From NCBI GenBank assembly GCA_947069175.1, contig CAMTDV010000030.1, positions 102,262,411 to 102,326,410 of the forward strand: a stretch of DNA of 64,000 bases, given 5' to 3'. Under the pieces are notes generated by a model. It saw only the letters and a list, made by a program, of their open reading frames with translations, was not told the origin of the DNA and did not search any database. The position numbers and the translations under genes were made by a program. Shown here piece after piece: positions 36,051-46,550 of the stretch (its first letter is position 1; every line of letters starts with the position of its first letter). This stretch comes from Scalesia atractyloides (Eukaryota; Streptophyta; Magnoliopsida; Asterales; Asteraceae).

Positions 36051-37085
36051 AACCATCCTAATTTTTCCAAAATACAAACCATTTTACCCACCTTAACTTT
36101 TTATTCGAACACACATAGCTTAAATCAAATACATTTAAATGTTTTTCATTTAACTTTTTCATTCTTAGTAATCATTAATTACACATTCAAAGCACAACAT
36201 CTTACCCTCCTATCAATTTTCGTTTTGTTATTACGAGTTTATAATTTTAATTCTTTTTACGGGGTGGAGATTTTTTATTGGGTCACTTGAGTGTAGAATC
36301 TCTATTTATCTACGATCATAACGTCCAAAATACATTGGTAGTATTTAGAAGGAGACATTTCTTGTTGCCTTGGTGTTTCTCTTGTGCACAAATTTACCTA
36401 TGGTGTTATACATATCTTCAATAATAAAATAAATAAAATGTAAATATTAATATATTATAAACTAAAGTATGACACGACTCAAGAAACGTAAAACTTAAAA
36501 TATATTTTAGTATATAGCCGAAAAAAGCAATAAAAAATGTTGAATGTGATGTGAAATGTTTTTATTATGAAGCAATAAAAAATCTCAAATAATTAGGGTA
36601 AATGATTGCGAAAATGTTTACTTACGTATCATCCAAAATGTTTTCGAACAAATAAAAGTTATTAATTTTTACTTTTTATATTTACAATTTTACACTCTTT
36701 TTGTCGGGCCTAATTTTCGTGTATCTAGTTTATTTTCGTAAAAAGTGAACGTTTATTTCAAGCACGCATGTATGATTTTTATACATGAGCAAATTTTACT
36801 TATCTCATAACAGCATAACTACATGTTTATAAATATAAATTAAGATTGCATGCTTACTTAAGTATATTAACAAAAAAAAAGTTTTTTATGACTTTCTCTT
36901 GTATAAATCTTTTTAATCAAACTTCAACGTAAATACCTAATTGCTTCATATCAGTCCCAAAAGTCAATATATGATAGTTTACAATCTAATTACTTCGTAT
37001 AAATGATAGTTTACAATCTAATTACTTCGTATAATACTGAAAAGTCAATTGCTTTTACAATGATCTATCTAATACTTAATTATTT
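36051..37085. repeat. Intergenic with old duplicated segments
   Basis: 36465-36625 is similar to 38280-38430 (shared phrases GTATATAGCC, GAATGTGATGTG, AATAATTAGGGTAAATGATT). Near 36985-37040 a 33-bp unit containing GATAGTTTACAATCTAATTA is repeated head to tail. Parts of 36950-37350 resemble 34240-34510. No gene is supported. Confidence 0.5.
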
Positions 37086-37094
37086 TGTTATAAT

Positions 37095-37220
37095 CAAAGG
37101 CCATGTAGCCCAATAGTATTAAGATGTTAAAATGAAGCTTTTTAATAGGTGATGGTTCAAGTCTTATTGTCGATAAATAAGGTAGATTTAGGTAGCAATT
37201 TAAAAACGAAAAAAAAAACA
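37095..37220 (+). mobile_element. Degenerate tRNA-derived SINE-like element
   Basis: It contains an A-box-like TGTAGCCCAATAGTATTAAG and a B-box-like ATGGTTCAAGTCTT about 45 bp further, then a body ending in an A-rich tail (about 37208-37219). Both boxes are weaker than in the 25.5-kb SINE. Confidence 0.4.
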
Positions 37221-37892
37221 TTTAATACTTTTATTACAAACTTTATGAGTTAATTTTGTTTATAAGAAATTGTAAGAGCATATGTGTTTATGATTGTCAA
37301 TCTATAATATTTATTTGTATATATTCATCTAATAAAATAAATAAATTAGCTATCCATTATCCTACCTTATATTCCTCTTTTTCGTTAGTCATTCTTAAAG
37401 GGGTTTTGTTTTTTCTAAAACATAAGAGCAACCTAATAAATCAAATGATCAACCCGATCTAAAACACTCGTGACTCTATAAAGAAAGCAGGCAATCATAC
37501 ATGATTCTCATACATTTGGTAGGTATGATTCGTATATAATCATTTAGTTAGCTCAATAGCTTATTCTCATATGAATAGCTCGTAGCAAAACAATTCTTGA
37601 CTTTAGAGCATCCACAACAATAAACCCTTTAATGTAAGTATTAGTAGTTTTTGTAAAAGACACAAATAAACCCCTTAGAGGGTATATCAAGAATCACATA
37701 ACTAATACATCTCGATTTCTAAATAATCGCTATTTACATGTTCAAATTGTATCATCTCACCCTTATACAGTCATACCAACTTCTGCTTTGTTCGTACCAA
37801 TTTAAGTCAAATATTTAACTTTCTGTTACATGAACGGAGACTTTTCAGAGTGTCATCATCCTTGGATTACCTCCATCCGTGCAAGCTTTAGG

Positions 37893-38108
37893 GACTGTTT
37901 GTTTCAGCTTTTAGTGATTCAGACATCTTACTCATTCAACACATAATGGTTCAAACTATTTGTTTCCAGAGCATATGTCTAAATGATTCAGACATCTGTC
38001 TCTGAATGGTTCAGTATTATACTGGCTCTTAATGGTTCACACTTAATGGTTCAGACTTATTATTGCTTCAGTACTTATCAATTCAAAAGTTGTCAAACAA
38101 CCCTCTAA
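37893..38108 (-). mobile_element. hAT-like MITE, copy 2 (inverse orientation)
   Basis: It begins GGGACTGTTTGTTTCAG and ends TTGTCAAACAACCC, the reverse of the element at 30417-30665. The interior has repeated AATGGTTCAGA and GATTCAGACATCT words. Non-coding. Confidence 0.55.
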
Positions 38109-40256
38109 TTACAATTGAAATCTCTTCTCACCAAGCCATGGCATCCAAAGTGCATAGATAATAGACAATTCATTTCATACAAACCAAACACTTCTTTTAT
38201 GAACGAATGATATGAAATTATTTAAGTTTACGTAAACTTTTTACAATATTAAAAATTACATAACTAGAATTATTTAAAAACAACATCATGTCAAGACTCG
38301 GGACACGTATACTTGAAATATATTCTAGTATATAGCCAGAAAAAAACGTGAATAGAATGTGATGTGGAATTTTATTGTTATTAATCAATAAAAATATCAA
38401 ATAATTAGGGTAAATGATTGTGAAAATTCTTGAGCAATTATTAACATTGAGTCGTACATTAGTGAGTAAATTATTAAGAAAGTGACACATTTATTTGATG
38501 TCTAATTGTCAATTAGCATTTCGTGTTACATCCCATAAAATATCGGCCGCCAAAAATAAATTATTAATGACAGATGTCATACACGGGAAAATTATATGTT
38601 ACATTTAACTAAGCAATGTTATTTTATATATTATTGTTTATAATTATAATTTTCTAATGTTTAATATAAAAAAAATTTGGCATACACGTGTTTCTATATG
38701 AATGACTAAGAACAAGATTTAACTACCAAACAAACATTGTTTGTGAAATGTATGTATAATGGACTTGGAGATCTTAAGATATCATACAAAATGTGAGATG
38801 GGGGTTGGTATCACATATAACCATTTATGAAAATATATATAGAAATTATTATATCTTCTCTTATCAGAATGTATATGATTGATTATAACCCAATGCTCTC
38901 TAGAGCACACAAACATAAGGAGGTATTTTCTAGAATGACAATCATGGCCAACTGTTTAACAAAATGGGTTGATTTTTGATAAAAATAATTGAGCATGGTT
39001 TGATTTTTTTTAATTAAAAACAAATCAATTTTGGTGTATTCAAGTTATACAATAGGTCAAAACCAGACATTATAAAAATTTACTAATTTGAAATGAATTA
39101 GTAGCACTCACGACAATTGTTATGCGCCACCACCTCTACAACACCAATGACGCGACCACAGTTGTCGTCACCACCATCACTACTGTGAACTGCCACCACA
39201 ACCATAACCGCCAACACTTCCAGCACCACTACCCCTTGTTGTCGCCACCACTGGTAGCGCCTTAACGCCCTCACTCTGCCGCCGACACCACCACCTTTCT
39301 ACCTCCTCAACCGACATCTTCATCCATCGCCATTAACAACCTATGAAATATAGTTAGTGAATTCATTTTGATACTCTTTAAAAATTTTCAAAATAACCTA
39401 TTTTAACGTAAATCCTTTTTGGCTAGAATTTATTTTGACTAAAATTATTTGATATTTTTTTAGACGGTCCTTGTTTGACCAGAACTCATTGTGACACGTC
39501 TATTTTTTTAGGCTTGTAGAATATCTATCACACAATCATATAACCATGAATGATGTCGTGTCATTCGTATCGCAATAACGTGTGTATGTTACTTCCTATA
39601 CTTAAAAAAACTTCAGTTTCTAGTTATATCACGTCTTATGATATATTCGTGGATGGATGATCTTGGCAAAAGTTTTAACTGATTTTACTATTTTAGCACT
39701 TAGCAATCCGCTAGGTGGTGCAGAATTCTTTGCACAAAGTACAAATATGCATCCAAAAAAAGTATTATATGTATTCCAAAGGGAATTGGATGAATACTAA
39801 CTTGGAGGTTTTTTTAATTTCAACCTTAATAATATACGTCTTTAACCAATTTAATTTTTATCTATACTATTTTTTTTTTACTAATTTGTGTTCTTTAACT
39901 TAAAAAGAAAAAAGGCTAAATACGAAATCGTGTTTAATCTTACTCCTCGACGTTCAGGTATAAATTTTGTTAAAAACGGAGTTGTATTCAAAACAAAGCT
40001 TGTTTTTGTATTGTAAGCTATGGTGTGTGTCGATGGCATATTGGTACCATAATGAACTGGACCTTGACCGAACAACGCCAGCACCGGTATTTGTATCGTT
40101 TTTATGGTCTCCAATCGATGTAAACACGTTTCGATATCAATTTGGGATCTCATGACTATTCTTTGTTGGTATTCATTTTTATGGTTTTGATTTCGATACC
40201 CCCTTTTCTATCCCTTTGAACAATTAGTCGAGACCGTTCTACTGTGAAAAAGACTT
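38109..40256. other. Intergenic, nothing recognised
   Basis: No supported gene. A CCACCAC-rich patch at 39120-39330 gives short chance ORFs. The rest is AT-rich. Confidence 0.45.
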
Positions 40257-40264
40257 GATGAAAG
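40257..40264 (+). repeat. 8-bp target duplication of mini-hAT, left
   Basis: GATGAAAG directly before the left end; an exact copy lies at 41492-41499. Eight bp is the hAT-type duplication length. Confidence 0.85.
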
Positions 40265-40747
40265 TAGAGATGGGCATAATCGGGTTTTATTATTACCCGG
40301 AACCGGTTCCAACCCGGAACCGGTTCTGCTTGGATGTCATTGAAACCGGGTATGGTGTGGAACCGGGTCCAGTTCCTACCCGGGTTCACACCCAAGAATA
40401 TGGAACCGTGTAGAACCGGGTACGGGTATTATGGAACCGGGTATGGTGTGGAACCGGTTCCTGACAGTAAAACCCGACTTTTTACTGTTCAGAACCGGTT
40501 CCTGACAGTAAAAAACCTGACTTTTACTGTTCAGAACCGGTTCCTGACAGTAAACCCTGACTTTTTACTGTTCAGAACCGGTTCCTGACGGTCGAAAAAT
40601 CTGACTTTTACTGTTCAGAACCGGTTCCTGATAAAAATGTTACCGTTAGAACCGGTTCCTGATAAAAATGTTACCGTAGAACCGGTTCCTGATAAAAAAT
40701 GTTACCGTTGGGAACCGGTTCCTGGCAGTCGAAATCGGTTTTTTTTT

Positions 40748-40755
40748 TATATAAA
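40748..40755 (+). promoter_or_regulatory. TATA box of the BED ORF
   Basis: TATATAAA lies about 112 bp before the BED ATG, downstream of the AACCGGTT repeat block and followed by a pyrimidine-rich leader. A plausible core promoter inside the transposon. Confidence 0.55.
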
Positions 40756-40866
40756 CCCCTCCCTACTTACCATTTCAAAACTTAACACTCACCATCATCA
40801 ACTTACAAACTCACCATCATCAACTTACAAACTCAATCATCTTCTCAAAAATCTTGCAAAATACCT

Positions 40867-41112
40867 ATGGCATGCAACGAAGAAGTTGTTACTGTCTTAG
40901 AGACGAAAAGAAACCCAGCTATATGGAAGAATTTTGATCTCTGTTTAATGTCCGACAGCCACGAGATGGCTAGATGCAAAGCTTGCGGAAAATTTATGAA
41001 GGCCGCAGCCAACTCAACCCTTAAGAAACACACTGAGCGGCATTGCCCAGTGACAAAGGCAAAGAAAAATGAGACGGGAGAAGGTTCCGGCACCGGTTCT
41101 TCAAATGTTTGA
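40867..41112 (+). CDS. BED-type zinc-finger-only protein of mini-hAT
   Basis: An 81-residue ORF starts ATGGCATGC and ends TGA. Residues 17-60 form a BED finger: an aromatic start (PAIWKNF), then C37-x2-C40, a helix with TLKKH, and H55-x4-C60 (H59 is an alternative ligand). In hAT transposases, and in domesticated relatives such as RICESLEEPER/DAYSLEEPER, this finger binds the subterminal repeats of the element. Here the protein ends with a basic and Gly/Ser tail right after the finger, so only DNA binding is possible. The TATA box upstream and an AATAAA about 27 bp after the stop suggest a complete gene unit. It could act as a competitor of the full transposase. That role is inference. Confidence 0.7.
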   Translation: MACNEEVVTVLETKRNPAIWKNFDLCLMSDSHEMARCKACGKFMKAAANSTLKKHTERHCPVTKAKKNETGEGSGTGSSNV

Positions 41113-41491
41113 TGTAACCCGTTTGGTTTGGTGTTTTAATAAAGTTTGTGTAATGTTTCTTTCTATTGTGTTTGTTATTGTTGTGTTTCTTTCTATCGTT
41201 AGTCTCCACTTTTTCGGCTATAACCGGTTCCAAAGGTAACATTTTACGGTATAACCGGTTCCTTCTAGAACTGCATTTCCGGGTACTGATGGAACCGGGT
41301 ACTAGTGAAACCGGGTACGGGTAGGAACCGGTTACTACCCGATTCAAATGGTAAAATTGTGGAACCGGGTTGGAACCAACGGGTATTTTGAACCCGGAAC
41401 CGGTTCTACTTAATGTCGGGTAGGAACTGGAACTGGTTCCAGTTCGGTTCTACCGGTTCGGGTTCGGAACCGGTTTTTATGCCCATCTCTA

Positions 41492-41499
41492 GATGAAAG
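41492..41499 (+). repeat. 8-bp target duplication of mini-hAT, right
   Basis: Exact GATGAAAG copy next to the right end. Confidence 0.85.
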
Positions 41500-42189
41500 T
41501 GTTGTGTCGTGTCTTGTCTTCCTGGGTCACAGGCAAGACTAGAAAGACGACGAAACAGCCTGCTGGAAGCATTGGGCCAAACCTCAATCAATTAGACTTG
41601 TATGGGCTGGAGCCCATCATACTGGGCCCTGAAAGGATATGCTGTTAGTAGGAGGAGACAAGAATACAAGACACTTTGTAAAATTTCATTTACATAGTAA
41701 CAACAATAAACAAACTAAACTATTTTATATTTTGAGGGTTATCGAATGATTAACAGGCTAAAGAGTTCAACTCATAATATATATATTTTAATTTTAAACG
41801 AACTGGTATGTTGGTTCATTTATCGACACCCGACCCGAAATCAAACACAACCAGTTTATTAGATGGTAAGACGTGCATACGTGCACAAATCGGCCCAAAC
41901 TGATTCGGGTTGAAACAGGGTTGGGTCAACAAAAGTCAAATAAGGTCCTCGCCAAACTCGGTCTGGCTGTGACCTGCTTTTGGAAAAAGGATCGGGTTTG
42001 GCCGGGTTAAAAGTGTGATTTAACTTGCTTGGGTTGGGTTTGACAGGGGGGTTACAACCCGATTTCAACCTTACAGGTATGGTCGAGTCCAAAGCCGGGT
42101 TCAAAATTGGTTCTGGTTTGGGTTTAAAACCAGGTTAGGTTTCCAACTTGGTTATTTTTCATCTCTAAAGACGGGTCAACTACATACAA
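41500..42189. repeat. Intergenic with GGGTTTGGG-type words
   Basis: No gene. About 41820-42170 is made of degenerate CGGGTT / AACCCG / GGTTTGGGTT words, another low-complexity dispersed repeat of the kind seen near 32040 and 62260-62620. Confidence 0.4.
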
Positions 42190-42635
42190 ACTTGCCAAAG
42201 CCTGAGCCCGACTAGGCTCGAGCTCAGCTCGTCATGTTTTTATGAAGCTCAAGCTCGAGCTCGGCTCGCTTCGAGCCTACTTATTTGAGCTCGAGCTCGT
42301 CTTGACTTGGCTCGAGCTATTTTGAGAACCACCTCAAACGAGCTAAACGCTCGGCTCGAGCTTGCTTCAATATCGCTTAAATGAGCCAAAGCTTAGCTCA
42401 TGCTCGGCTCGCCAATATTATCATCATTATTGCTATATTATATATAAAAAACTAAATTTTGTTTGGGCTTGCGAGCCTAAACGAGCTTTGTTTTTAGGCT
42501 CAAGCTCGGGTTCGATAACTAAACAAGCTCTATTTCAGGCTTGGGCTTAGGCTCGTTAAAGCTCAGTTCATTCGAGCTTTTAACCGAGTCGATCACGAGT
42601 AGCTCTCGAGCCTCCGGCTTGTTTACAGCCCTATA
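42190..42635. repeat. GCTCGAGCTCGG element near the TIM17 promoter
   Basis: About 440 bp of degenerate GAGCTCGAGC / GGCTCGAGC words on both strands with a short AT-rich centre (about 42415-42450). It ends CTTGTTTACAGCCCTA, the same terminal phrase as the GTTCGTTTG elements. That suggests the two word families use related element ends. Confidence 0.5.
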
Positions 42636-42713
42636 TTAGACAGTCCAATAGCCCATTATTATTGTGTTTAATACGGAAATAAGTTATTTTACCTCCTTAG
42701 GTAAAATCGAGCC

Positions 42714-42928
42714 CAACTAATTTAAATTAAAAAATCAGTGGCTTTTTCCTAAATTTAAAAAAGGTCGGTGTCTTTTATGTAAAATACTTAGTTACCAGTG
42801 GTTTCCTCAACAAACACTTGCCCCTCACGCAAGTAACCAAGATTTATTATTATTATTCTTATTATTATATATTACCACTCCCACATCATAAAGACATAAA
42901 CTCTCCTAGACCTTCACCCCAAAACAAC
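42714..42928 (+). promoter_or_regulatory. TIM17 promoter and 5'UTR
   Basis: This stretch is repeated with high similarity upstream of the second copy (three times). Shared landmarks are AACTAATTTAAATT, CAGTGGTTTCCTCAACAAAC, CGCAAGTAACCA, an ATT microsatellite, TATATTAC and CCCACATCATAAAGACATAAA before the ATG. TTATATATTAC is the likely TATA region. Confidence 0.5.
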
Positions 42929-44286
42929 ATGACCTCACCGGATACCTCACGCGAACCATGCCCGGACCGGATCCTAGACGATATCGGCGGCGCGGTCAGC
43001 ATGGGCGCCATAGGCGGCTCCGCCTTCCACTTCCTCAAAGGAGTCTACAACTCACCAACAGGTATTTGTCATAACAATTGTATTTCAAAAGTAGAGTTTA
43101 CAAGATATATATATATATATATGTTATGTCATATTTACATAATCTATATTAAATAGGTAGCTAAGGGTGTTCATTATTTGGTTATAACCGAATTAACTGA
43201 AAACTGAACTGAATAAAAATTTGTTTATTTGGTTCAGTTTTTAACCGTAACCGAATTATATTTGGTTATTCTGGTCGCTTTTTGGTTAGACGTTTTTTTT
43301 TCTAAACTCGGGCAATTTGGTTAAACCGAATTAATCGATTTTAATTTTTACATTATATAGATGTATATATGTTAAGTGTTAAATTTAGCCCTTGTCCATA
43401 CTTAAGCCCAAATCCATCTTTACCCATTAGCCTATTCATCATCCAAATTATAATTTTTTGAGTCATAAGCAGGTTGGAAAGAAAAACTGATTTGGCTGAA
43501 TTTGGTTAATTCTGCTTTAAACCGATTCATATTCGGTTATTCGGTTCGGTTAGGAAATACTCCAATTCGGTTCGGTTTGGTGTCGAGAGGAAAAAATAAA
43601 AACCGAATTAACCGAACTGAATTATCCGAATTAACCGTAAACCAAACCGTTGGACACCGTAGAATGTTTCAGAATTGTGATAATGACTGTATTTCAAAAG
43701 TAGAGTTGTACACACTGTCATATTTACATTTTTTAACGGCAAATTTGGATCATTTACAGACCATTGGAATATTTATTGTCATATTTACATAATGTATCTG
43801 TGTGATCAAATAGGTAGCCGTTTCATTGGCGCCACAGAAGCGGTCGCCATGAAAACGCGACGTCTTGTCGGCAGCTTCGCGGTATGGGGCGGTTTATTCT
43901 CCGCATTTGATTGCACAATGGTTTACGCGCGCCAGAAGGAAGATCCATGGAACTCCATCATCGCTGGCGCTGCCACTGGCGGGTTTCTTCAGATGCGGCA
44001 AGGGTTACGGCCCGCGGGTCGCTCGGCTGTTTTCGGTGGCGTTTTTGTTGGCCCTGATTCAAGGGGCGGGAATTACGTTTAATAAAGTTATTAGTGCGCA
44101 ACAACCGCAGCCGGTGGTTGTTGAAGAGGCGCCACAGGTAGAGTTGGAGGGTTCTTCTGCGTCATCTCCGTCGTGGTTTGGTGGTTTTTGTTTGGTGGAA
44201 GGCGAGTGGAGGAGAAGCCGACGTTGAAAGTTGAAGTGTTGGAAAGTTTTGATTCGCCAATGCCGCCTACTTTCGAGTTTCAGTGA
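42929..44286 (+). CDS. TIM17: TIM17 mitochondrial import translocase subunit
   Basis: Two-exon gene, exons 42929-43061 and 43814-44286, joined by GT-AG sites that split a Gly codon. The protein (about 201 residues) opens with REPCPDRILDDIGGAVSMGA and GGSAFHFLKGVYNSP. Exon 2 carries GSRFIGATEA, GSFAVWGGLFSAFDCTMVYA, RQKEDPWNSIIAGAATGGFL and RSAVFGG, and ends EVLESFDSP...FEFQ. These are the four-TM Tim17/22/23 features of a core TIM23-complex subunit in the inner membrane. Two T runs break the frame: 44042-44046 has one T too many for FGGVLLALIQGAG, and 44185-44189 restores the original frame after WFGG. The net change is zero. Family assignment is firm; I read the breaks as consensus errors. 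Confidence 0.88.
43161..43662. mobile_element. AACCGAATTAACCGAA-type element in TIM17 intron
   Basis: It starts AGGGTGTTCATTATTTGG and ends CCAAACCGTTGGACACCGT, related as inverted ends. The inner flanks are repeated CGAATTAACCGAA / TTCGGTTA words around an AT-rich core. It separates two copies of the intron's own sequence (see finding). Confidence 0.5.
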
Positions 44287-44540
44287 CTTTGTTTTGATGT
44301 AATTTTGCACAACTGGTTGAAGATCTTGATGTTCTTGGGTATGTTTAGAGTTTAGTTAACAACAATGACATGTAGTTACTGGGGATTTTATGATTCTGTT
44401 GGTTGTTACATATACTATCATAGTAACATATCATGGGTCAAATCACTAATGCGGAAGAAAGAACTCTATAGTTAAACGTGTTGAATGTGGAAGAAAGAAC
44501 TTTACAGTTAAACGTTCATATATATAATTAGTTTTTATAG
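44287..44540 (+). other. TIM17 3' flank
   Basis: Homologous to 48316-48570 downstream of the second copy (phrases TTTGTTTTGATG, GTTTAGAGTTTAGTTAACAA, CAATGACATGTAGTTA, ATCATGGGTCAAATCACTAA). This shows that the whole gene with both flanks was duplicated. A 30-bp unit with GGAAGAAAGAACT is repeated at 44453 and 44491. Confidence 0.6.
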
Positions 44541-45164
44541 GGTAAAATTTTGTTAAAGATGAGAGTTTAATCACTTGACATTCTGTAGCTATTAAACATT
44601 CTGCGATAATGATTATGTACGTTGGGCTTTAATCACTTGTACACTGAGGTTTTATCTACATGTACCTTTTAATCCGTACGTCAATACTGACCAAGACAAC
44701 TATCGAAACGTCGACAAAAATGAGTAGGTTGTCACGCTAATTTTGGATTTTTTTTAGAACATCATAGTTTATAAAATCTGACAAGAATATGTAAAAGAAT
44801 TATAAGTTTGGTGTGGAAAGAAAAAAGCGTAACTAATTACTTAGAGATTTAAGTGTAATAAAATGGAGTGGCTAAAATAAAATTATTGTCTAAAAGACTA
44901 ATTTACACTTATTTTAGTGGCATATTTATAAATTAAAAGGGAAAAAGTTCTTATTTTTTTAATATCTTAAAATGCTCATCTCTCATGCATTATAGTAGAG
45001 TATAAATTTATTTTTTGTTAACCCTAGTTAAATTCATGGTAAATTTCAAAATCTTTTTCTATCCTATTTATATATTTTTTAAATAATAATATGCCTAAGC
45101 AACCAATTTTCAATATCTACAAACAACGGTGTCGGCGGCAATAGTTGTTACTTGTTGCCCTTTA
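44541..45164. other. Intergenic, nothing recognised
   Basis: AT-rich spacer between the two TIM17 loci; no gene or element ends recognised. Confidence 0.4.
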
Positions 45165-45828
45165 TTGGGTGACATGAACGGGAAGAGGAATAGTTGTCTG
45201 ACACTTCCCTGTTGGTTCAATTAATTTAAGATTTTATCTTTGTTTTAAAATTACGATTTTGTCATCAGTTTAAAATTACGTATTTGTCCCAACTTCAAAA
45301 TAAAATGACGCTTGTGCTACCAACTAAAACTCTCAATTTTGCCCTCGGTTCAAATTTACGGTTTTACCCCGTTGCCTGACACTTCTCAATTGGACCAATT
45401 AGTTTATTATTTTATACTCATTTTAAAATTACGTTTTTGCCAACAGTTTAAAATTACGTTTTCGCCCCAACTCAAAATAAAATTATGTTTTTGCCCTCTT
45501 CTCAAAATTACGGAATTGCCATCTTTTCAAAATTACAAACACAACTAATTTAAATTAAAAAATTCAGTGGCTTTTTCCTACATTTAAAAAAGTCGGTGTC
45601 TTTTATAAATTACTTAGTTACCCCTTACCAGTGGTTTCCTCAACAAACACTTGCCCCTTACGCAAGTAACCAGCATTATTATTATTATTATATATTACAA
45701 CTCCCACATCATAAAGACATAAACCCTCCTAAACCCTCACCCCAAATCAAAATGCCCGCACCTGATCACTTACGCAAACCATGTCCGGACCAGATCTTAG
45801 ACGACATGGCAGCGGGTACTGCTTCGGC
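45165..45828 (+). repeat. TIM17-like promoter/exon-1 tandem unit 1
   Basis: A 664-bp unit starts TTGGGTGACATGAACGGG and ends GTACTGCTTCGGC. The first ~370 bp is a degenerate AAAATTACG / TTTTGCCC array like the Helitron interior at 6.3-6.9 kb. The remainder is the TIM17 promoter/5'UTR, the ATG (45752) and about 25 codons of exon 1. Translation from the ATG runs straight into the next unit and stops after 29 codons. Confidence 0.85.
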
Positions 45829-45841
45829 TTGGGTGACATGA
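45752..45841 (+). pseudogene. Truncated TIM17-like exon 1, unit 1
   Basis: Twenty-nine codons starting MPAPDHLRKPCPDQILDDM, then read-through into the next repeat and a TGA. It matches TIM17 residues 1-19 (TSREPCPDRILDDIGG region). No downstream exon is attached. Confidence 0.7.
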
Positions 45842-46337
45842 ACGGGAAGAGGAATAGTTGTCTGACACTTCCCTGTTGGTTCAACTAATTTAAGATTTTA
45901 TCTTTGTTTTAAAATTACGATTTTGTCATCAGTTTAAAATTACGTATTTGTCCCCACTTCAAAATAAAATGACGCTTGTGCTACCAACTAAAACTCTCAA
46001 TTTTGCCCTCGGTTCAAATTTACGGTTTTGCCCCGTTGCCTGACACTTCTCAATTGGACCAATTAGTTTATTATTTTATACTCATTTTAAAATTACGTTT
46101 TTGCCAACAGTTTAAAATTACGTTTTCGCCCCAACTCAAAATAAAATTATGTTTTTGCCCTCTTCTCAAAATTACGGAATTGCCATCTTTTCAAAATTAC
46201 AAACACAACTAATTTAAATTAAAAAATTCAGTGGCTTTTTCCTACATTTAAAAAAGTCGGTGTCTTTTATAAATTACTTAGTTACCCCTTACCAGTGGTT
46301 TCCTCAACAAACACTTGCCCCTTACGCAAGTAACCAG

Positions 46338-46377
<40 letters not shown>

Positions 46378-46537
46378 TATTATTATTATTATTATTATTA
46401 TATATTACAACTCCCACATCATAAAGACATAAACCCTCCTAAACCTCACCCCAAATCAAAATGCCCGCACCTGATCACTTACGCAAACCATGTCCGGACC
46501 AGATCTTAGACGACATGGCAGCGGGTACTGCTTCGGC
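45829..46537 (+). repeat. TIM17-like promoter/exon-1 tandem unit 2
   Basis: A 709-bp unit nearly identical to unit 1. It is longer because its ATT microsatellite (about 46339-46401) is greatly expanded. ATG at 46461, then the same 29-codon truncated ORF. Near-identity implies a recent duplication. Confidence 0.85.
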
Positions 46538-46550
46538 TTGGGTGACATGA
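46461..46550 (+). pseudogene. Truncated TIM17-like exon 1, unit 2
   Basis: Same 29-codon truncated ORF as in unit 1, with its own copy of the promoter and leader. Confidence 0.7.

Larger units (their letters stand above)
40265..41491 (+). mobile_element. Mini-hAT carrying a BED-finger gene, 1227 bp
   Basis: The ends TAGAGATGGGCATAA and TTATGCCCATCTCTA are perfect inverted repeats flanked by exact 8-bp duplications, which defines a hAT-type element. Both subterminal regions are dense in the palindrome AACCGGTT. On the left (about 40450-40700) these become about 40-bp tandem units that each include an internal hairpin (CAGTAAAA / TTTTACTG). Between the arms is a TATA box, a leader, a BED-zinc-finger ORF and an AATAAA-type signal. 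The catalytic hAT transposase domain and dimerisation domain are absent. Confidence 0.85.

Noticed and set aside
40450..40735. CRISPR-like regular repeats
   Set aside because: The units have no unique spacers, and they lie in the subterminal region of a eukaryotic hAT element.
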